Below, piece after piece: positions 43,069-51,371 of a DNA stretch of 64,000 bases. The DNA is from Flavobacterium enshiense (lineage in GTDB: Bacteria > Bacteroidota > Bacteroidia > Flavobacteriales > Flavobacteriaceae). The notes under the pieces are model-generated. The model was not told the origin of the DNA and made no database searches. It saw only the letters and a program-made list of their open reading frames with translations. Numbering within the stretch: position 1 is the stretch's first letter; each line of letters opens with the position of its first letter. The position numbers were made by a program, and so were the translations under genes. Location: assembly GCF_022836875.1 (NCBI RefSeq), contig NZ_CP090376.1:1550001-1614000 (forward strand), read 5' to 3'.

Positions 43069-44952
43069 TTAATTTTTCACAATCTTAAAAGTGCTTTGTT
43101 TTTTACCGGAATCCACCGAAATAAAATAAATGCCTGTTTTTAATGCTGAAAAATCAAGCTGCACTTCGTTGTTGTTGTATTCTTTCTGAAGTACCATTTG
43201 TCCCAACTGATTAAAAGCGGTAACCTTGTTGATGGTTTGGTTGTTTTTGATGTTCAGAATATCGGTAACCGGATTTGGACTTACTATGAAATTTGGAGAA
43301 TTGAAATCATTTGTGTCTAAATTTGAGTTTACTGTTATTGTAATAGCAGTTACGTTTCTTGAACATCCACCGGACATAGATGTAATTGTATAAGTAGCAC
43401 TTCCTTGTAATGCTGTGTTTATCAATGAAAGTTGTTGATTAATTGTATTTCCGCTACCGGAAGTTGCTCCTGTTACGTTATTTTGGGTAACTGTCCATTG
43501 ATATGTGGCTCCAGGGGAATTACTTGAAAGTGAAATGTTAGTCAAATCTCCTGAATTTATTGATTGATTTGTTGCTGTAGCTGTAATATCTGGAGACGGT
43601 AAAATTGTCACTATGCCGGAAGCACTCGCACTCCCACACCCGTCGTTATTGCTGACGATCACAAAATAAGTGCCGGCCGTTGTAGTGGTGAAACTCGGAA
43701 CATTTCCAGGGTTTGGCACTCCTGCGGGAACCGTCCATGTATAGGAGTGTGAACCGCTGGTACCTAGTGTTGCGGTAACTGTGGCAGTTGAACCACTACA
43801 AATGGTTGAACTGTTAACTGTTACTGTTGGTATTGGATTAACAGTTATGGTCTCCGGAGCGACACATACAGTTCCGGTTCCGGATAACGTAAAGGTTACC
43901 GGTTGGCCGTTGGTAGTGATATACATGCTGCTTGGAGCAGATTGGCTGCCGGTTACAATAGGATCACCATTGATGGAATAGCTGTAATTAAAATTGGTAA
44001 TACCTACGACATTGCTCCAATCGATATATAAGGCATTAGGATGACCAGGATCATTGTATCCGCCACATTGCAAATTAAAAGACCCTGCAGCTGGCTTTAC
44101 GGTTACAACTCCCGAGGCACTCGCACTCTCACACCCGTTATTGCTGGCGATAACACTATAAGTACCTGCCGTTGTAGTGGTAAAACTGGCAACATTTCCA
44201 GGATTTGCAGCTCCTGGAGGAACCGTCCATGAATAAGTGTATGTTCCGCTGGCGCCCGGTGTAGCAGTAACCGTGGCGCTTGAACCACTGCAAACGGTTG
44301 GACTGTTAACTGTTACTGTTGGTCTTGGGTAAACATTGCATATAATTGTTACAGGAGTTCCGATGCAGCCTCCTAAAAAAGGTGTAACAGTATAAACTGC
44401 TTGTCCGGGGCCTTGCCCTGTTAATGTTAAAATTTGATTAATAGATCCGGTTGTATTTGTTCCGCTTGATCCACCTGTCACATCGGTCATTACAACATTC
44501 CAAGAATAGGTTGTGTCAGGGTTGAAACTACTTAAAGAGAGGTAGGTGGAGCTTCCGTTGCAAATCGATTGTGGGATGGGTGATGCGAAAATTTCAGGTC
44601 CTGGATTTACAGTTATGGTAACCTGTATCGGAGTTCCGGTACAGTTATCAGCGAAAGGTGTAATAATATAATCGACAGTTCCCGAATAATTGCTGTTTAT
44701 GACAGCTAAGGTTTGATTAATTGCATTTCCTGAACCTGATGAAGCTCCAAGAAGATTGTTTGGCAAGACTTGCCAGGTATACGTTGTGCCGACTACATTG
44801 CTAGTTAACGCAATACCAGTGGTTTCTCCGGAGCAAATAGTTGAGGAGGAAACTGTTGCAGAAGCTGTTGGACAGGTCACTTCTTCTGTAGTGTTGGCAG
44901 CCATCAAAGACCCAAAACTTACAAGCAACAAAAAAGTAAAGATTTTCTTCAT
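43069..44952 (-). CDS. Large secreted T9SS protein with PKD-like repeats (paralog B)
   Basis: A 627-residue protein with signal peptide MKKIFTFLLLVSFGSLMAA. Two N-terminal PKD-like repeats (CSGETTGIALTSN and CNGSSTYLSLSS) are followed by shorter repeats VTVNSPTVCSGSSATVTATP. A unique insert with Cys residues comes next (SFNLQCGGYNDPGHP to CVAPETITV), then another short repeat, a final PKD-like repeat and the T9SS tail. The last about 170 residues match paralog A nearly completely, and the promoter-proximal and terminator sequences match as well. The two arose by tandem duplication followed by divergence of the middle. Confidence 0.88.
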   Translation of the reverse strand: MKKIFTFLLLVSFGSLMAANTTEEVTCPTASATVSSSTICSGETTGIALTSNVVGTTYTWQVLPNNLLGASSGSGNAINQTLAVINSNYSGTVDYIITPFADNCTGTPIQVTITVNPGPEIFASPIPQSICNGSSTYLSLSSFNPDTTYSWNVVMTDVTGGSSGTNTTGSINQILTLTGQGPGQAVYTVTPFLGGCIGTPVTIICNVYPRPTVTVNSPTVCSGSSATVTATPGASGTYTYSWTVPPGAANPGNVASFTTTTAGTYSVIASNNGCESASASGVVTVKPAAGSFNLQCGGYNDPGHPNALYIDWSNVVGITNFNYSYSINGDPIVTGSQSAPSSMYITTNGQPVTFTLSGTGTVCVAPETITVNPIPTVTVNSSTICSGSTATVTATLGTSGSHSYTWTVPAGVPNPGNVPSFTTTTAGTYFVIVSNNDGCGSASASGIVTILPSPDITATATNQSINSGDLTNISLSSNSPGATYQWTVTQNNVTGATSGSGNTINQQLSLINTALQGSATYTITSMSGGCSRNVTAITITVNSNLDTNDFNSPNFIVSPNPVTDILNIKNNQTINKVTAFNQLGQMVLQKEYNNNEVQLDFSALKTGIYFISVDSGKKQSTFKIVKN

Positions 44953-45018
44953 GCAGAGAATTTTTTTGATTCAATGCGAAAATAATCTTTTTATTACATT
45001 TCGGCGAAAATTATTTTG

Positions 45019-45456
45019 TTATTCTTCTGACAGTTTCTTTACCAAATCCAGAGCTAAAGGGAGTGTTTTGTTGAAGTAATCCTGATATTCAGGAATGATT
45101 TCCATCTCAACGTTTAGTGTCGTAATTCCGTCTGTTTCACTCAGTGCATAATTTTCGAAAGAACCCGACCATTTTTCGGTATCGGCATCCAGCGGCTGTT
45201 CAATTCCGTTTTTAATTACTCCAATGTGTTTGAAATTCATGACTTCATTTTCAATGCATTTATCAATCAAACTGTTCATTCCGTCGTTGTTGGCGTCAAG
45301 AAAATGTATTTTACTGCCTTCTTTCCAATCTGTGACAGCTTTTGAACCTTCACTGAAAACCGAAGTCCATTTTTGATAGGTGTCGTCATTCCATAACACA
45401 TTCCATACTTTTTCTTTTGGAGCACCAATAACGACTGTGAATTTTTCTTTTTTCAT
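45019..45456 (-). CDS. SRPBCC domain protein
   Basis: A 145-residue START-like cavity protein. The opening FTVVIGAPKEKVWNVLWNDDTYQKWTSVF is the typical first strand and helices. The end TLPLALDLVKKLSEE is the long C-terminal helix. No signal peptide or enzymatic motif is seen, so it may bind a small hydrophobic ligand. It is transcribed divergently from the ABC-F gene, and the two promoters have adjacent -33 elements. Confidence 0.85.
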   Translation of the reverse strand: MKKEKFTVVIGAPKEKVWNVLWNDDTYQKWTSVFSEGSKAVTDWKEGSKIHFLDANNDGMNSLIDKCIENEVMNFKHIGVIKNGIEQPLDADTEKWSGSFENYALSETDGITTLNVEMEIIPEYQDYFNKTLPLALDLVKKLSEE

Positions 45457-45478
45457 GACTGATGAATTTTGATTCTAT

Positions 45479-45510
45479 CAAAGTTACTTAAAAATCATTT
45501 CAAAATTCAA
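45479..45510 (-). promoter_or_regulatory. Promoter of the SRPBCC gene
   Basis: On the minus strand TTG (45510-45508), a 21-base spacer and TAACTTTG (45486-45479) fit the Bacteroidota promoter pattern, 23 bases before the start codon. Confidence 0.62.
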
Positions 45511-45511
45511 A

Positions 45512-45541
45512 TTGCCTCCTTTCTAAATTAAACTATCTTTG
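45512..45541 (+). promoter_or_regulatory. Promoter of the ABC-F gene
   Basis: TTG at 45512-45514, a 19-base spacer and TATCTTTG at 45534-45541 match the consensus. The -33 element lies one base from that of the divergent SRPBCC promoter. Confidence 0.68.
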
Positions 45542-45600
45542 CGCCTTTAAAAATGGTTGGAATTCTTCGGATTTTTAACCTCTAAATTCAAACTTCAGTA

Positions 45601-47235
45601 ATGATTACAGTAAACGATATCGCGGTAGAATTTGGCGGAACGACATTGTTCAGCGATGTAACTTTTGCCATCAACGAAAATGATAAAATCGCCCTTATGG
45701 GGAAAAACGGCGCAGGGAAATCTACGTTGTTAAAGATAGTTGCCGGAGAAAACAAACCAAGCCGTGGTGGGATTTCGGCTCCGAGTGATGCTGTAATTGC
45801 TTATTTACCGCAGCATTTGTTGACGGCTGATGATTGTACGGTAATGGAAGAAACGTCCAAGGCTTTTGCCGATGTTTTGAACATGAAGAAGGAAATCGAC
45901 GAAATCAATGAGCAGTTAACGATTCGTACCGATTATGAAAGCGACGGTTATATGAAACTGATCGAGCGTGTTTCCGAGTTGAGCGAGAAATACTATTCGA
46001 TTGAAGAAGTGAATTACGAAGCTGAGGTTGAAAAAGTACTGAAAGGTTTAGGTTTTGAAAGAGAAGATTTCACCCGTTCCACTTCCGAGTTTTCAGGAGG
46101 ATGGAGAATGCGTATTGAATTGGCGAAAATCCTTTTAAAGAAACCGGATCTGATTTTGTTGGATGAGCCAACGAACCACTTGGATATGGACAGTATTCAG
46201 TGGTTGGAGGATTTTCTGATCAATCAGGCGAAAGCGGTAATGGTGATTTCCCACGACCGTGCGTTTGTCGATAATATTACGAATCGTACTATAGAGGTAA
46301 CCATGGGTCGAATCTATGACTACAAAGCAAAATACTCCGATTATTTAGTTTTACGTCAAGACCGAAGAATACATCAGCAAAAAGCGTATGATGAGCAGCA
46401 GAAATTTATTGCCGATAATCAAGCTTTTATTGAACGATTTAGAGGGACCTTCTCTAAAACGGAACAAGTGCAATCACGCGTACGTATGCTGGAAAAATTA
46501 GTTCCTGTTGAAGTGGATGAAGTAGATACTTCGGCTTTGAAACTGAAGTTCCCACCATCGCCACGTTCGGGTCAATATCCTGTGGTTGTGGAAGATTTGT
46601 CGAAAGTGTACGGCGACCATGTTGTTTTTAAAGACGCCAATTTAGTGATTGAGCGTGGTCAGAAAGTTGCTTTCGTTGGGAAAAACGGGGAAGGAAAATC
46701 GACCATGATTAAAGCCATTATGAAAGAAATCGATTTTGACGGCGGAAAACTTGAGATCGGACATAATGTTCAGATCGGTTATTTTGCCCAGAACCAGGCT
46801 TCTTTGCTGGATGGTGAATTCACTATTTTTGATACTATCGACCAGATTGCAGTAGGGGATGTACGTACCAAAATCAAAGATTTATTGGGTGCTTTCATGT
46901 TCAAAGGTGATGATATCCAGAAGAAAGTAAAAGTGCTTTCCGGAGGAGAAAAAACCCGTTTGGCGATGATTAAACTGTTATTGGAACCGGTCAACGTTCT
47001 GATTCTGGATGAGCCGACAAACCACTTGGACATGAAAACCAAAGACATCATCAAAGATGCGCTGAAGGATTTTGACGGAACATTGATTTTAGTTTCACAC
47101 GACCGTGATTTCCTTGACGGATTGGCTGAAAAAGTATTCGAATTCGGTCACAAACGAGTTAAGGAACACTTTGAAGATATTAAAGGTTTTCTGGCTCACA
47201 AGAAAATGGAGAATCTGAAGGAGATCGAGAAATAG
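45601..47235 (+). CDS. ABC-F family ATPase (YbiT-like)
   Basis: A soluble protein of 544 residues with two ABC ATPase domains and no membrane part, acting on ribosomes in the ABC-F family. First domain: Walker A GKNGAGKST (34-42), signature FSGGWRMRIELAKI and Walker B LILLDEPTNHLD. Second domain: GKNGEGKST near 365, signature LSGGEKTRLAM and LILDEPTNHLD. The linker between the domains contains the charged helices LVLRQDRRIHQQKAYDEQQKF. The family includes translation factors and antibiotic-resistance proteins; the overall length and motifs suggest a housekeeping YbiT-type member. Confidence 0.93.
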   Translation: MITVNDIAVEFGGTTLFSDVTFAINENDKIALMGKNGAGKSTLLKIVAGENKPSRGGISAPSDAVIAYLPQHLLTADDCTVMEETSKAFADVLNMKKEIDEINEQLTIRTDYESDGYMKLIERVSELSEKYYSIEEVNYEAEVEKVLKGLGFEREDFTRSTSEFSGGWRMRIELAKILLKKPDLILLDEPTNHLDMDSIQWLEDFLINQAKAVMVISHDRAFVDNITNRTIEVTMGRIYDYKAKYSDYLVLRQDRRIHQQKAYDEQQKFIADNQAFIERFRGTFSKTEQVQSRVRMLEKLVPVEVDEVDTSALKLKFPPSPRSGQYPVVVEDLSKVYGDHVVFKDANLVIERGQKVAFVGKNGEGKSTMIKAIMKEIDFDGGKLEIGHNVQIGYFAQNQASLLDGEFTIFDTIDQIAVGDVRTKIKDLLGAFMFKGDDIQKKVKVLSGGEKTRLAMIKLLLEPVNVLILDEPTNHLDMKTKDIIKDALKDFDGTLILVSHDRDFLDGLAEKVFEFGHKRVKEHFEDIKGFLAHKKMENLKEIEK

Positions 47236-47268
47236 AAAAAAAACGATATAATGTTCAAGTATTATTTT

Positions 47269-47304
47269 ACCCGACAGTTTAATTGCTGTCGGGTTTGTTT
47301 TTTT
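47269..47304 (+). terminator. Terminator after the ABC-F gene
   Basis: ACCCGACAG and CTGTCGGGT form a 9-bp perfect stem with an eight-base loop, followed by TTGTTTTTTT. It lies 33 bases after the stop. Confidence 0.88.
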
Positions 47305-47589
47305 CTATGAATAGGGATGTAATGCGTTTTTTTCGGGAAAAAAATCAGTTTAGGCTCTGTTATAATATTCTTGACTATAAGTGTAAAAGTGAATAAAAAG
47401 TTGAAAAATTAGATTCTTTCTGTGAATTAAGATAGGGATTTTGACTTTTTATTATGTTAAAAAACAGCAGGTGTTTTTTTTGTTAGAAAAGCATAACTAT
47501 CCTGTCTTTCAGTTGATTTCGAAAATTTTGAACCTAGTTTTTAGTTAATATTGGCGCTTAATCAAAAAGAAACTAAAATCAAATTAACT
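47305..47589. other. Leader region of the first LamG/PNGase-F-like gene
   Basis: 285 bases without ORF. It contains a small hairpin at about 47459-47481 (AAAAAACA and TGTTTTTT around GCAGG), about 110 bases before the start codon, the same position as the hairpins before the two following paralogs. No exact TAnnTTTG was found. Confidence 0.5.
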
Positions 47590-50500
47590 ATGAGGAAATT
47601 ACTACTCTTATTCTTTGTTCTGATTCAGGCCAATCTGATGTCGGCACAGAGTGTCGGGGATACCATTAGGGTACAGGGCTTTACTCGCAATAGTACTAGC
47701 AGGGATAAGCTGATTAGCTTTCCGAACAATCCCAATTTAACTTTTGAAAAGATTATTCTTAAATACAACTTGCGGTGCAAGAATGCGCAAGTATTGATGA
47801 CAAATGAAGATGGTGTTACCGGTTGTGGAGAATGGGATTATTCAGTGAATACATTTATAGCTGATAGTTCGAAAGTTGAAAAAGAACTTGCCAAACAGCC
47901 TGATCACACGATCTCAGGTTTTACAGGGACTTCTTTCCCTTACACCGCTCAGCAAAAGTATGATCACTATGATTTTACTCAGAAAAATGTGGTGCTGAAT
48001 TCAACAACTTCTGAAAATGCATATCAGGTTGGGAACGGCAGTGTCTTAATGTCAAATTTGGTAAAAACAAATTTAAAAAGCGGCAGATCGCAAATGCTTA
48101 TTACTGCTGCTCAATTGACAGCGGCCGGGTTTACTGCGGGCAACATTAACGCCATCAGTCTAAACGTATCTAATACGGGAGGTCTTGCGAAATTCCTGAA
48201 ATTAAAAATGAAAAACAGCGCTACAACCAGTATGCAGGCTAGTGCCCTTGACTTTTCTGGTTTTACGGATGTGTTTTTCAGAGATTATACTTTCGTGAAC
48301 GGTGCAAACAGAATTCAGTTCCATACGCCGTTTAACTGGAATGGGACAAGTAACATCATTATTGAAATGTCCTTTACCAACGGGACAAACGGTAGCAATA
48401 TTGAGTTCTTAGGATTCTCTAACGCTGAAAACAGAGTGCTGACAGCAAGTAATACTACCTCGATTAATTTTTCGTCGGGTAGATCTGCTGAAATTGGAAC
48501 ACAGTTTTTCAATACGATTAACAACCAGATTTCAGTAAGTTTCTGGGCCAAAGGGGACAGCTCTTTGCCGGTAAATAACAGCATCATTTATGGGTATTCT
48601 ACAAACTCAAGTCAAAGACAATTAAATATTCACCTGCCACATACTAATGATATTTATTTTGACTGCGGGAATACCAGCAATTCATATGACAGAATCAACA
48701 AGGCCTACGGTACAAGCAATGTGATCAAAGATATCTGGAATCACTGGACTTTCACTAAAAACGCTACTACAGGTACAATGAACATTTACTTAAATGGCAC
48801 ATTGTGGCATACCGGTACCAGCAAAACAAAAGTGATCAGTATCTTGAACTTTGCTATAGGTGGTAACTATGTTGGTAATTTAAAAGAATTATCCGTTTGG
48901 AATAAAGAACTGTCAGCGGCGACTATACTGAGCTGGAAAAATAAGGCAATAGACAACACTCACCCTGACTACGCTAATCTTATTGCCTACTACAAACTGA
49001 ATGAAGAAACAGGACAAACGATTAACGACTCTAAAAACGGTGTAGTATCACAGGGAACGAACCTGAGTTGGGATTTTGAAAGAGGAGATCAGTTAGCTAC
49101 TACGTTTGCAGAGTCTTCGGTTTTACCAAACATTACTTTTTACAGAGGAATCTACAGCCAAACGGTTACAGACGTTGTGGTACGTTATTCTCATCCAAGA
49201 AATTCGAGAGTCGTAAAAAAATATTCTATAACGTCAAACGAAGGTGTGGTGCCTCTGAGAAATGATGTCATCAATACAGACTCTACAACTTTCTTGTTCG
49301 ATACTACTGCCGAAAACGTTTACAATGGGGACACTGGAAGTTTGATCACGACGCTTCCTGTTACACCTGAAGGAACTATAACTATTGTGGATTTGGATTA
49401 TTACAAAAGATATCCTTTCTATAATGAAATAATGTCGTTTGTTTCGCCTTATGGTAAAGGATTGGATTTTGGTCCGAACGGAAAAACGTGGTACTTTGAT
49501 ATGTCTGATTATGTGCAATTACTGAAAGGAAATAAACGATTAGTAGCGAACGGAGGTGTCTTGCAGGAAGAAATGGATTTGGAGTTTTTATTTATCGTAG
49601 GAACCCCGCCAAGAAATGTAGTACAGTACGATCAGGTATGGCAAGGACAATACCGTATGGGGAATGTGAGTATCGCTAATATTATCAATGGTTCAAAATT
49701 CACAACAAATAACTATACTTTCAGTCCGTTGGGTACTTCTTTTAAAATGAAATCTTCGATTACCGGGCACGGAAATGAGGGTGAGTTCCCAGGTACAGGA
49801 AATGGAGGACAGGTTTATCACAAGATTTTGATGAATAATGTAGAGAAATACAATTGGACAATTACTCAACCATGTTCTGAAAATCCGGTTTACCCTCAAG
49901 GAGGAACATGGGTGTACGACAGACAGGGATGGTGTCCGGGTCAAAGAACGTTGATGAAAGAACTGGATTTGACACCAAACGTTACTGCCGGAAGCACAAT
50001 GGCATTAGACTATAAAACTTCTGACCCTTTGAAGCCTACTGGTGCTTACAATTATATTGTTACGCATCAGATTGTTGGATACGGAGCGCCTAACTTTAAT
50101 TTGGATGCTGCCATCGATCAGATTAAAGCACCTAACAATGCCAATGCTGAGTTTCAAAGAATCAACCCAATGTGTGAAAGACCGATTATTACGCTTAAAA
50201 ACACAGGAGCTACCACATTGACTACGGTTGTGTTTGAATATTGGATCAATAACGCAAGTACACACCAAACCTACACTTGGACAGGTTCGTTGGCATCAAT
50301 GGCTACTACAGATGTTCTTTTACCGGTAAATAACCTGTGGAATGTGGGAGTTAGCAGTACAAATAACAAGTTTACTGTACGAATTAACACGGCTAACGGT
50401 GGAGCAGATGGTTATGCAAATAATAACAAGGTGGTTTCCAACTTCAGCTTACCGAATGTTATGCCATCAGTATTTAAAATACAGTTAAGAACAAACAATT

Positions 50501-51051
50501 ATCCTACCCACAACAGTTATACATTATATGATGCTTCTGGAGCACAGGTAGATTCAAAAACCTTTAGTGCTGCAAATACAACGCATACATACACGTATCA
50601 ATCGCCTCAGGTTGCCAATGGTTGTTATCATTTGAGAGTTAATGATGCTGCTAAAGATGGATTATCTTGGTGGGCAAACGCCTCTCAGGGAACAGGTTCT
50701 ATCAAAATTTTGGATGCATCAGATAATGTTATCAAAACATTGAATCCTGATTTTGGTGGTGGAGTTGATTACAGTTTCTCTGTGAACACACTACTTTCTA
50801 ACGATGATTTTGTTGCTAAAAAAGAAATCAATGTATATCCAAATCCATCTAACGGACACTTTACAGTGGAAGGCGAAGATTTGATGGGGTCTGAAATTGT
50901 TGTTTTCGATATTTTAGGAAAAAAAGTAGCGGAAAGAACAGCAGATGAAAATCTTGTTGAGTTTAACCAAAACAACTTAAGAACGGGTATTTACATGGTT
51001 AAAATTCAAAAAGGCAAACAAGTTGAAGTTAAAAAGTTAATCGTGAATTAA
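47590..51051 (+). CDS. Secreted LamG/PNGase-F-like T9SS protein, copy 1
   Basis: The ATG at 47590 was chosen because it gives the same signal peptide as the paralogs (MRKLLLLFFVLIQANLMSAQ); a TTG-started frame begins at 47551. The product is 1153 residues. An N-terminal domain with NEDGVTGCGEWDYSVNTF is followed by a concanavalin/LamG-like lectin domain (about 297-470, with WNHWTFTKNA, MNIYLNG and LKELSVWNKELS). The next part (about 600-830) resembles the C-terminal half of peptide-N-glycosidase F: GTPPRNVVQYDQVWQG, SSITGHG, NPVYPQGGTWVYDRQGWCPG. Catalytic identity with PNGase F is not proven. A C2-like domain and a T9SS sorting tail (VYPNPSNGHFTVEG to VKKLIVN) end the protein. Confidence 0.85.
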   Translation: MRKLLLLFFVLIQANLMSAQSVGDTIRVQGFTRNSTSRDKLISFPNNPNLTFEKIILKYNLRCKNAQVLMTNEDGVTGCGEWDYSVNTFIADSSKVEKELAKQPDHTISGFTGTSFPYTAQQKYDHYDFTQKNVVLNSTTSENAYQVGNGSVLMSNLVKTNLKSGRSQMLITAAQLTAAGFTAGNINAISLNVSNTGGLAKFLKLKMKNSATTSMQASALDFSGFTDVFFRDYTFVNGANRIQFHTPFNWNGTSNIIIEMSFTNGTNGSNIEFLGFSNAENRVLTASNTTSINFSSGRSAEIGTQFFNTINNQISVSFWAKGDSSLPVNNSIIYGYSTNSSQRQLNIHLPHTNDIYFDCGNTSNSYDRINKAYGTSNVIKDIWNHWTFTKNATTGTMNIYLNGTLWHTGTSKTKVISILNFAIGGNYVGNLKELSVWNKELSAATILSWKNKAIDNTHPDYANLIAYYKLNEETGQTINDSKNGVVSQGTNLSWDFERGDQLATTFAESSVLPNITFYRGIYSQTVTDVVVRYSHPRNSRVVKKYSITSNEGVVPLRNDVINTDSTTFLFDTTAENVYNGDTGSLITTLPVTPEGTITIVDLDYYKRYPFYNEIMSFVSPYGKGLDFGPNGKTWYFDMSDYVQLLKGNKRLVANGGVLQEEMDLEFLFIVGTPPRNVVQYDQVWQGQYRMGNVSIANIINGSKFTTNNYTFSPLGTSFKMKSSITGHGNEGEFPGTGNGGQVYHKILMNNVEKYNWTITQPCSENPVYPQGGTWVYDRQGWCPGQRTLMKELDLTPNVTAGSTMALDYKTSDPLKPTGAYNYIVTHQIVGYGAPNFNLDAAIDQIKAPNNANAEFQRINPMCERPIITLKNTGATTLTTVVFEYWINNASTHQTYTWTGSLASMATTDVLLPVNNLWNVGVSSTNNKFTVRINTANGGADGYANNNKVVSNFSLPNVMPSVFKIQLRTNNYPTHNSYTLYDASGAQVDSKTFSAANTTHTYTYQSPQVANGCYHLRVNDAAKDGLSWWANASQGTGSIKILDASDNVIKTLNPDFGGGVDYSFSVNTLLSNDDFVAKKEINVYPNPSNGHFTVEGEDLMGSEIVVFDILGKKVAERTADENLVEFNQNNLRTGIYMVKIQKGKQVEVKKLIVN

Positions 51052-51073
51052 TCTCTTTAATCATTCAACAAAG

Positions 51074-51115
51074 AAACACCCAAGCGATATTAAATTGTTT
51101 GGGTGTTTTTCTTTT
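51074..51115 (+). terminator. Terminator after LamG copy 1
   Basis: AAACACCCAAGC and GTTTGGGTGTTT pair (one G-T) around an eleven-base loop, followed by TTTCTTTT. It is a near-duplicate of the one at 54886. Confidence 0.87.
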
Positions 51116-51231
51116 AATATAGGTCTTTTCTGTTTTTAAGTATATCAATTCAAAAGAGAATAAGATAATGGCGAGTTGGGCTTGTCGGGAGGTCATTTGG
51201 ATTTGGATAAAACAGTTGGTTTTAATATTTT

Positions 51232-51268
51232 TTATAACAAAAAACACTTCGCTGTTTTTTTGTTATAA
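51232..51268 (+). promoter_or_regulatory. Leader hairpin before LamG copy 2
   Basis: TTATAACAAAAAACA and TGTTTTTTTGTTATAA are near-perfect complements around a short loop, 104 bases before the start codon. The element recurs at the same place before copy 3, and in a shorter form before copy 1. Confidence 0.55.
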
Positions 51269-51371
51269 ACTGAGAAAATGATTGCTTTTGGGTTAATTTG
51301 TTGAATTTATGGGATATAAATTTTGTTAATTTGAATTAAAATTCAAAAAGTAACTAAAACCAAATTAATTT

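Larger units (their letters stand above)
51052..51371 (+). repeat. Intergenic repeat copy 1 between LamG genes 1 and 2
   Basis: About 220 bases from the stop codon on are nearly identical to 54864-55080, including the terminator, a GT-rich middle and a T/A hairpin. The remaining bases up to the next start diverge. No ORF and no exact -7 element was recognised. Confidence 0.85.

Noticed and set aside
47551..47589. TTG-initiated extension of LamG copy 1
   Set aside because: It would put 13 residues in front of the signal peptide, which begins right at the ATG at 47590 in agreement with both paralogs.
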